Source: Citrobacter youngae (GTDB lineage: Bacteria; Pseudomonadota; Gammaproteobacteria; Enterobacterales; Enterobacteriaceae). Taken from it: 64,000 nucleotides of DNA. Under the pieces are notes generated by a model. It had not been told where the DNA came from and did no database searches. It worked only from the letters and a program-made list of their open reading frames with translations. The position numbers and the translations under genes were made by a program. This document shows, in pieces, positions 53,839 to 64,000 of the stretch (positions are counted from its first letter, which is position 1; each line of letters begins with the position of its first letter). The DNA lies in NCBI RefSeq assembly GCF_003818115.1, contig NZ_RPOI01000024.1:1-64000 (forward strand), in the 5' to 3' direction.

Positions 53839-54609
53839 TTATAGCCGCTGTTTTAACGCCACCAGCGCTGAGCAGAACTCCGCCGGATGCGAGATAAACG
53901 GCGCATGCGCCGCCTTAGCAAACACCAAAGACTCGCTCTGCGGCCAGAGGGCATCGAGCATTGGGACGACTTTGCGCGGAACCAGCCCGTCAAGATAGCC
54001 GTACAACCGCAGGAAAGGCATTTCCACCGAGCACAACGGCTCACGCAAATCGACCGTTTTCAGGATCTCCAGCCCGCCATTAAGTACCTCGACGTCCGGC
54101 ATGGGTAATGCCAACACCGTTTTCTTCAGCGCTCGCGCATCCTGACGTGCGGTTTCCGTGCCCATCGTTTGCAACGCCAGAAAACGCTCCACTGTACGCT
54201 GGAAATCTTCGCTCAGCTGCTGCTGGAAGCCTGCCAGCACTTCTGGCTTGATGCCTGGCCACTCCTCGCGCGCGCTAAAGCAAGGGGAAGAGGCCACGGT
54301 CACCAGCGCCTGAACACGCTCAGGATGGGTTAACGCCACCTGGCTTGCAACCAGCCCGCCCAGGCTCCAGCCGAGCCAAATGGCTTTCTCCGGTGCCTGT
54401 TTTAATACTCGCTCAGCCATCTCTTCCAGCGACATCGCGCCGAAACCCTGGCTGCGGCCAAATCCCGGTAAGTCGACAAGATGCAGCGTGAAATGCGAGC
54501 TCAGTTCCTCGCTTATGCAATGCCACACCTCTGCATTCAGTCCCCATCCGTGCAGCAGCACAAGATGGCAATTTCCCGAACCCTGGGTCTGCCACCAGAT
54601 GTCATTCAT
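53839..54609 (-). CDS. bioH: Pimeloyl-ACP methyl ester carboxylesterase BioH
   Basis: Cleaves the methyl ester of pimeloyl-ACP, ending the fatty-acid-synthesis part of biotin formation. The 256-residue alpha/beta hydrolase has the oxyanion region [12 protein letters not shown] near 18, the nucleophile S82 in GWSLGG, the acid in YGYLDGLVP near 207 and H235 in [11 protein letters not shown]. The gene is transcribed leftward and divergent from gntX by about 37 bases, as in E. coli. A weak GCCCGG/CCGGGC hairpin (53802-53826) lies after its stop. Confidence 0.97.
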   Translation of the reverse strand: MNDIWWQTQGSGNCHLVLLHGWGLNAEVWHCISEELSSHFTLHLVDLPGFGRSQGFGAMSLEEMAERVLKQAPEKAIWLGWSLGGLVASQVALTHPERVQALVTVASSPCFSAREEWPGIKPEVLAGFQQQLSEDFQRTVERFLALQTMGTETARQDARALKKTVLALPMPDVEVLNGGLEILKTVDLREPLCSVEMPFLRLYGYLDGLVPRKVVPMLDALWPQSESLVFAKAAHAPFISHPAEFCSALVALKQRL

Positions 54610-54646
54610 CAGTTACTGTTCTCTTTTAGCTAACAAGGATGTCTCT

Positions 54647-55330
54647 ATGCTAACAGTACCAGGATTATGCTGGCTATGCCGAATGCCGCTGAGGTTGGGG
54701 CATTGGGGAATTTGCTCTGTCTGCACACGGGCAGTACGCCAGCATGACAGCCTGTGCCCACAGTGCGGGCTACCGGCCATTTACACCTCGCTTCCCTGTG
54801 GTCGTTGCCTACAAAAACCGCCGCCGTGGCAGCGGCTGGTCACCGTCAGCGACTATGTTCCGCCGTTGAGCGGGCTTATCCACCAGCTCAAGTTTTCGCG
54901 ACGCAGCGAAACAGCCTCCGCTCTTTCGCGTTTGCTGTTGCTGGAGGTACTACAGGCCCGGCGCGTCAGCGCTCTTCCTCTGCCGGACAGGCTCGTCAGC
55001 GTCCCGCTCTGGCAGCGACGGCACTGGCGCAGGGGGTTTAATCAGAGCGAATTACTGTGTCGCCCACTGGCGCGCTGGCTGGGCTGCGACTGGGACAGCC
55101 GGACCATATCGCGGGTTCGGGCAACCGCCACGCAGCACCATCTCAGCGCCCGATTGCGTAAACGTAACCTGAAAAACGCCTTTCGCCTTGAATTGCCGGT
55201 GCAGGGACTCCATATGGTTATTGTGGATGATGTCGTCACTACCGGAAGTACCGTCGCGGAAATCGCGCAGCTGCTTTTACGCAACGGCGCGGCGACTGTC
55301 CAGGTATGGTGCCTGTGTCGAACCTTGTAG
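54647..55330 (+). CDS. gntX: Phosphoribosyltransferase-like protein GntX
   Basis: A 227-residue protein of the ComF/GntX family. The N terminus has a zinc-finger-like set of Cys pairs (CWLC, CSVC, CPQC, CGRC within the first 55 residues), and the C terminus has the phosphoribosyltransferase loop VIVDDVVTTGSTV. The ATG at 54647 gives the family start MLTVPGLCW; the longer frame to the left reads through the bioH promoter region. Relatives are linked to DNA uptake/use (ComF) and gluconate in old genetic maps; biochemical function is not established. Confidence 0.93.
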   Translation: MLTVPGLCWLCRMPLRLGHWGICSVCTRAVRQHDSLCPQCGLPAIYTSLPCGRCLQKPPPWQRLVTVSDYVPPLSGLIHQLKFSRRSETASALSRLLLLEVLQARRVSALPLPDRLVSVPLWQRRHWRRGFNQSELLCRPLARWLGCDWDSRTISRVRATATQHHLSARLRKRNLKNAFRLELPVQGLHMVIVDDVVTTGSTVAEIAQLLLRNGAATVQVWCLCRTL

Positions 55331-55388
55331 AGCCTCGATGATGGGCGTATTATAACCAAGTAAAATAGTCAACTATTAGGCCATTACT

Positions 55389-55964
55389 ATGATCCATATT
55401 TCCGATGCTGCACAAGCGCACTTTGCCAAACTGCTGGCAAATCAGGAAGAAGGGACACAAATCCGCGTATTTGTGATTAATCCCGGCACGCCTAACGCTG
55501 AATGCGGCGTTTCTTATTGTCCGCCGGACGCCGTGGAAGCAACCGACACCGCCATTAAATTTGACCTGCTGACCGCATATGTTGATGAACTGAGCGCACC
55601 GTATCTGGAAGATGCAGAAATCGATTTCGTTACCGACCAGTTAGGCTCCCAGCTGACCCTGAAAGCGCCAAACGCCAAAATGCGTAAAGTTGCCGATGAT
55701 GCACCGCTGATGGAACGCGTGGAGTACATGCTGCAATCGCAGATCAACCCGCAGCTGGCAGGCCACGGTGGTCGCGTCTCTCTGATGGAAATCACCGATG
55801 AAGGCTACGCCATTCTGCAGTTTGGCGGCGGCTGTAACGGCTGTTCAATGGTCGATGTGACGCTGAAAGAAGGTATCGAGAAGCAGCTGCTGGCTGAATT
55901 CCCGGAACTGAAAGGCGTTCGCGATTTAACCGAACACCAGCGTGGCGAGCACTCTTACTACTAG
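55389..55964 (+). CDS. nfuA: Iron-sulfur cluster carrier protein NfuA
   Basis: Carries [4Fe-4S] clusters to target enzymes under oxidative stress or iron limitation. The 191 residues contain an N-terminal degenerate A-type domain and a C-terminal Nfu domain whose cluster-binding cysteines are C149 and C152 in GGGCNGCSM. The gene follows gntX by 58 bases and is probably expressed with it or alone. A REP pair lies beyond its stop. Confidence 0.97.
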   Translation: MIHISDAAQAHFAKLLANQEEGTQIRVFVINPGTPNAECGVSYCPPDAVEATDTAIKFDLLTAYVDELSAPYLEDAEIDFVTDQLGSQLTLKAPNAKMRKVADDAPLMERVEYMLQSQINPQLAGHGGRVSLMEITDEGYAILQFGGGCNGCSMVDVTLKEGIEKQLLAEFPELKGVRDLTEHQRGEHSYY

Positions 55965-55974
55965 CGACCAGACT

Positions 55975-56053
55975 TGTAGGCCCGGTAAGACGCATCCGCG
56001 TCGCCATCGGGCATTGATGCCGGATAGCAGCGTAAACGCTTTATCCGGCCTAC
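55975..56053. repeat. REP pair after nfuA
   Basis: Two palindromes, GTAGGCCCGGTAAGACGC...GCCATCGGGC and TGCCGGATAGCAGCG...TTATCCGGCCTAC, follow the nfuA stop. Confidence 0.82.
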
Positions 56054-56099
56054 GCCCTTACATTTCTCTGCACGTACCCTGCAACAATCCCCCTCATAA

Positions 56100-56332
56100 T
56101 TTGACCAGCCTCTCATAATTTAAATTTTGCCTGTCCAGGTGATTCTCAAGCGCAGTATGTTACCCGTATCATTCGTATCAGCACCCAAGACGCACATAAC
56201 AGCCAGCGAAACTGATTAGTTTTACGGGCAATCAGCATTGGTGCTGTGAATACGCTGTTCCCGGTCGGGACAATCTGAATTTGTCATCTAAACACTGACG
56301 TTACCCATAACAAAGTAAAGGCCAGGTAAATC
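56100..56332 (+). promoter_or_regulatory. gntT control region with GntR and CRP-like sites
   Basis: A CRP-like site TTTGACCAGCCTCTCA is at 56100-56115. A GntR operator ATGTTACCCGTATCAT lies at 56157-56172, matching the gluconate-repressor box. A weaker second GntR-like match (TTTTACGGGCAATCA, near 56219-56233) lies further down, where E. coli gntT has a second operator. The gene-free gap from 55965 thus holds a REP pair and the gntT promoter. Confidence 0.65.
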
Positions 56333-57649
56333 ATGCCATTAGTCATCGTTGCTATCGGTGTAATCTTGTTACTCCTCCTGATGATCCGTTTCAAAATGAA
56401 CGGTTTCATCGCTCTCGTCCTGGTGGCGCTTGCTGTCGGATTGATGCAAGGGATGCCACTGGATAAAGTCATTGGTTCGATTAAAGCCGGTGTCGGCGGA
56501 ACCCTTGGCAGCCTCGCCCTGATTATGGGTTTTGGCGCCATGCTGGGCAAAATGCTGGCGGACTGCGGCGGCGCACAGCGCATCGCAACCACCCTGATTG
56601 CTAAATTCGGCAAAAAACATATTCAGTGGGCGGTAGTATTAACCGGCTTCACCGTTGGTTTTGCCCTGTTCTACGAAGTTGGTTTCGTACTGATGCTGCC
56701 GCTGGTGTTCACCATTGCCGCTGCTGCCAATATCCCGCTGCTGTACGTTGGCGTGCCGATGGCTGCCGCGCTGTCCGTAACGCACGGCTTCCTGCCGCCG
56801 CACCCGGGTCCGACTGCTATCGCCACTATTTTCCATGCAGATATGGGTAAAACCCTGCTGTTTGGTACGATTCTGGCAATCCCGACCGTTATTCTCGCCG
56901 GTCCTGTTTACGCACGTTTCCTGAAAGGTATCGATAAGCCGATCCCGGAAGGTCTGTACAGCGCGAAAACCTTCACTGAAGAAGAGATGCCAGGCTTTGG
57001 CGTCAGCGTCTGGACCTCTCTGGTCCCGGTGATCCTGATGGCGATGCGCGCCGTGGCAGAGATGATCCTGCCGAAAGGACATGCTTTCCTGACTGTTGCA
57101 GAATTCCTCGGTGACCCGGTTATGGCAACGCTTATCGCGGTGCTGATTGCTATGTTCACGTTTGGTCTGAACCGTGGACGTTCGATGGATCAGATTAACG
57201 ACACGCTGGTGTCCTCAATCAAAATCATCGCGATGATGCTGTTGATTATCGGTGGTGGCGGTGCCTTCAAACAGGTCCTGGTTGATAGCGGCGTGGACAA
57301 ATACATCGCTTCAATGATGCATGGCTCTAACGTGTCTCCACTGCTGATGGCATGGTCTATTGCGGCGGTCCTGCGTATCGCACTGGGTTCAGCAACCGTT
57401 GCGGCAATCACCGCTGGCGGGATTGTGGCACCACTAATTGCAACGACCGGCGTAAGCCCTGAGCTAATGGTTATTGCAGTCGGTTCCGGTTCTGTCATTT
57501 TCTCCCACGTGAACGATCCTGGCTTCTGGCTGTTCAAGGAGTACTTCAACCTGACTATCGGTGAAACCATCAAGTCATGGTCAATGCTGGAAACCATTAT
57601 TTCAGTATGCGGCCTGGTAGGGTGCCTGCTGTTAAATATGGCAATCTGA
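56333..57649 (+). CDS. gntT: High-affinity gluconate transporter GntT
   Basis: Inner-membrane gluconate:H+ symporter of the GntP family, 438 residues with about 12-14 hydrophobic segments. The family-specific stretches GFGAMLGKMLADCGGAQRIA near residue 65 and GFLPPHPGPTA near 152 are intact. It is induced by gluconate through GntR and is CRP-dependent in relatives, consistent with the sites upstream. A hairpin terminator lies between it and the convergent malQ. Confidence 0.96.
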   Translation: MPLVIVAIGVILLLLLMIRFKMNGFIALVLVALAVGLMQGMPLDKVIGSIKAGVGGTLGSLALIMGFGAMLGKMLADCGGAQRIATTLIAKFGKKHIQWAVVLTGFTVGFALFYEVGFVLMLPLVFTIAAAANIPLLYVGVPMAAALSVTHGFLPPHPGPTAIATIFHADMGKTLLFGTILAIPTVILAGPVYARFLKGIDKPIPEGLYSAKTFTEEEMPGFGVSVWTSLVPVILMAMRAVAEMILPKGHAFLTVAEFLGDPVMATLIAVLIAMFTFGLNRGRSMDQINDTLVSSIKIIAMMLLIIGGGGAFKQVLVDSGVDKYIASMMHGSNVSPLLMAWSIAAVLRIALGSATVAAITAGGIVAPLIATTGVSPELMVIAVGSGSVIFSHVNDPGFWLFKEYFNLTIGETIKSWSMLETIISVCGLVGCLLLNMAI

Positions 57650-57656
57650 TGTAAAA

Positions 57657-57687
57657 AAGCCGGGTGGCGCTAGCGCCTACCCGGCTT
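57657..57687. terminator. Bidirectional terminator between gntT and malQ
   Basis: AAGCCGGGT-GGCGC-ta-GCGCC-tACCCGGCTT is a long near-perfect hairpin flanked by A and T runs, serving both converging genes. Confidence 0.85.
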
Positions 57688-57694
57688 AATTTCT

Positions 57695-59782
57695 TTACTT
57701 CTTCTTCGCCGCGGCTTTTCGCCGCTTATCCAAATCCTTAATCAGCTTGTTCACGCCCTCATCGGCAAACATCTGCTCCAGCGTGGCGGTGAGCTTACGC
57801 CGCCAGTTTTTGTACTGGTCGCTGGTCCCCGGAATGTTGACCGGTTCAGCCATATCCAGCCAGTCTTCCGGTTGCAGGCCCAGCAACGCGCTGTTGCTGT
57901 CAGCGATGTAGCGTTGCATGCCGCGATTAAGAATCGGCGTCATCGACATCAGTGACGCCTTGTGACCAGCACGTTTTGGCAGGCAGCCGTATTTGTGCAG
58001 CGCGTCCAACAGCCCCTGTTTCGCCAGCTCCCGATCCTGATACAACCCCCGCAGCACGACTTCATCCGGGTACAGGCCCAGCGCCTTACCCAACGTCAAA
58101 TCGCCGCTATCCCAATAACCTTTAAGCGTAGGAAGGTCATGCGTCGCCGCGACTGCCATTGATTGTTCCGGGTACGCTTTCGGCGCACGGAAGTTTTTCT
58201 CATGGTCATTCTCGAAATAAAGCACTTTGTAGGAGTACACGCCGCTGTCGCGCAGCTTGCTGACGATCTCCACGGGAACGGTACCCAGATCCTCACCAAT
58301 TACCATGCAGTGGTGACGTTTACTTTCCAGCGCCAGAATTGAAAGCAGATCGTCGACCGGATAGTGCACGTAAGCGCCGTGATCGGCAGTTTCACCGTAG
58401 GGGAACCACCACAGACGCAGCATCGACATAACATGGTCGATACGCAGCGCGCCGCAGTTCTGCATATTGGCGCGCAGCAGTTCGATAAACGGTTCGTAGG
58501 CGCGTGCCGTAATGATGTGCGGATCCATCGGCGGCAGCCCCCAGTTTTGCCCAAGCGGCCCAAGAATATCCGGCGGCGCGCCAACTGAGGCTTTCAGACA
58601 ATACAGTTCACGGTCACACCAGGTCTCTGACCCACCTTCTGCCACACCAACCGCCAGGTCGCGATACAGTCCAATCGGCATCGCAAAACTCTGGCTGGTT
58701 TTCCAGCAGTCAGCAAACTGGGTATACGCCAGCCACTGTAACCACAGGTAGAAATCCACATCGTCACGATGTTCTTCGCAAAAGCGTTTTACCTCTGGCG
58801 AGTCCACTGACTGGAAAGCTTCCGGCCACACCGGCCATCCCCAGCGCAATGCGTCCTCTTTCACCTGATGCGCATGCAGCGCATCAAAGGCTGCCTGCCA
58901 GTAGAGGCTAACTCCTTCCTGAGCCACAAACTGGCGAAATGCCGCCATCTGCTCATCGTCACGTGCAGAGAAATTTTTCCACGCCATGCGCAGCGCCGTC
59001 ATCTTCAGTGCGGTAACAGCAGAATAATCAACCCACTCACTATCGCGCGCACGTTGCAGGGTTTGCTGAGTTGTGGGCTTCAGCCACCAGCTTTGCGCCT
59101 CTTTGCTCAGATGAAAATCTTCCACTGCGTTGACGTCGATATATATGACGTTCAACCAGCGACGTGATGACGGGCTGTACGGGCTGGCGCTTTCCGGGTT
59201 CGCCGGATACAGCGCGTGAATAGGATTAAGCCCGATAAACGCGCCGCCGCGTTGCGCCACATCTACCAGCATGGCGCGGAGATCGCCAAAGTCGCCAATC
59301 CCCCAGTTTTTCTCTGAACGCAGGGTGTAGAGCTGAACGCATGCGCCCCACAGTTTTTGCCCCTCCAGCAGCGCCTGCGGTTCATAGCAGCGCTTTGGCG
59401 CCACAATGACACGACAGTGGGTGCGCAGCTCGCCCTGCGTCAATGTCAGCGTGTGATAGCCCTCCGACAGTTTCGTCGGAAGGTGAAAAGATTTGCCGCC
59501 GATGGCATGCCCTTTGTGCTGTACGCCATCTTCAGTGGTCAGCAGCCAGCTAAACTCTCCGCTTCCCTCAACCGCCAGCGACATTTTCTTACCGGCGGTA
59601 TAAACCATGACATTCGGCACCGGAGTTACCGCCACCTGAGTGGCAGCGGTGGTGCGATGCATGGCGTCAAGCAAACGCCGCTTGGTTTCGGCGCCAATAG
59701 ACTGCGGTTTGCCGTGAGCGTTAATGTAATTGGGGCTGATCCCCGCCGCCAGCGCGGCATTATCCAGACGTTTGCTTTCCAT
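57695..59782 (-). CDS. malQ: Amylomaltase (4-alpha-glucanotransferase) MalQ
   Basis: Cytoplasmic glycoside hydrolase family 77 enzyme that transfers glucan units between maltodextrins and releases glucose. The 695 residues show the N-terminal accessory domain and the TIM barrel with GDFGDLR, the LRIDHVM region carrying the catalytic aspartate, and GEDLGTVP carrying the acid/base glutamate. It lies 9 bases after malP in the MalT-activated malPQ operon. Length matches the family. Confidence 0.97.
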   Translation of the reverse strand: MESKRLDNAALAAGISPNYINAHGKPQSIGAETKRRLLDAMHRTTAATQVAVTPVPNVMVYTAGKKMSLAVEGSGEFSWLLTTEDGVQHKGHAIGGKSFHLPTKLSEGYHTLTLTQGELRTHCRVIVAPKRCYEPQALLEGQKLWGACVQLYTLRSEKNWGIGDFGDLRAMLVDVAQRGGAFIGLNPIHALYPANPESASPYSPSSRRWLNVIYIDVNAVEDFHLSKEAQSWWLKPTTQQTLQRARDSEWVDYSAVTALKMTALRMAWKNFSARDDEQMAAFRQFVAQEGVSLYWQAAFDALHAHQVKEDALRWGWPVWPEAFQSVDSPEVKRFCEEHRDDVDFYLWLQWLAYTQFADCWKTSQSFAMPIGLYRDLAVGVAEGGSETWCDRELYCLKASVGAPPDILGPLGQNWGLPPMDPHIITARAYEPFIELLRANMQNCGALRIDHVMSMLRLWWFPYGETADHGAYVHYPVDDLLSILALESKRHHCMVIGEDLGTVPVEIVSKLRDSGVYSYKVLYFENDHEKNFRAPKAYPEQSMAVAATHDLPTLKGYWDSGDLTLGKALGLYPDEVVLRGLYQDRELAKQGLLDALHKYGCLPKRAGHKASLMSMTPILNRGMQRYIADSNSALLGLQPEDWLDMAEPVNIPGTSDQYKNWRRKLTATLEQMFADEGVNKLIKDLDKRRKAAAKKK

Positions 59783-59791
59783 CGCGATTCC

Positions 59792-64000
<4,209 letters not shown>

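Noticed and set aside
54380-54646. N-terminal extension of gntX
   Set aside because: The in-frame extension reads antisense to bioH and adds nothing conserved; the start at 54647 gives the standard 227-residue protein.

Overview
This is a contiguous stretch of ordinary enterobacterial core chromosome, very close in gene order and protein sequence to Escherichia coli and Salmonella. The proteins look most like those of the Citrobacter/Salmonella side. I favour Citrobacter, but the genus cannot be fixed by eye. Reasons are the near-identical CRP and OmpR, the slyD-to-malT gene order, the REP palindromes in most convergent or 3' gaps, and the absence of the frl and yhfS-Z genes that E. coli K-12 carries between yhfL and trpS. 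There is no prophage, insertion sequence, CRISPR array, tRNA or rRNA gene, and I found no convincing undescribed multi-gene system.

Layout. 0-3.4 kb: slyD, yheV, kefB and kefG on the minus strand (nickel/folding chaperone and glutathione-gated K+ efflux). 3.5-7.9 kb: yheS, yheT, yheU, prkB on the plus strand. 7.9-16.3 kb: yhfA, crp, yhfK, argD, pabA, the fic-yhfG toxin-antitoxin-like pair, ppiA and tsgA. 16.5-22.5 kb: the nitrite reduction locus nirB-nirD-nirC-cysG, in which CysG makes the siroheme used by NirB, and the lipoprotein gene yhfL. 22.5-29 kb: the minus-strand run aroK-aroB-damX-dam-rpe-gph-trpS. 29.4-32.7 kb: hofMNOPQ, type IV pilus/DNA-uptake homologues. 32.8-42.4 kb: mrcA, nudE, igaA, yrfG, hslR, hslO, yhgE. 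42.7-49.7 kb: pckA (broken), envZ-ompR, greB, tex. 50-52.9 kb: feoABC. 53-57.7 kb: a 5'-truncated yhgA, bioH, gntX, nfuA, gntT. 57.7-64 kb: malQ and malP divergent from malT, which runs off the right edge.

The two clearest departures from the family norm are broken genes. pckA has an in-frame TGA replacing a tryptophan codon (codon 84) in an otherwise intact 540-codon frame. yhgA has lost its 5' part, including the start codon and half of its nuclease motif. A third point of interest is a set of imperfect palindromes that flank nirC on both sides, one of them expanded into a run of five consecutive hairpins, with a related copy beyond slyD.

Regulation can be read at several places: FNR and NarL/NarP-type sites before nirB, FNR-like and Fur-like sites before feoA, an ARG box before argD, a GntR operator before gntT, MalT boxes before malP, and CRP-type palindromes near crp, ppiA/tsgA, pckA, gntT and malT. 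The regulator gene crp thus lies in the same window as several of its likely targets. All identifications rest on reading the sequence and on recalled knowledge of the families; no database search was run.
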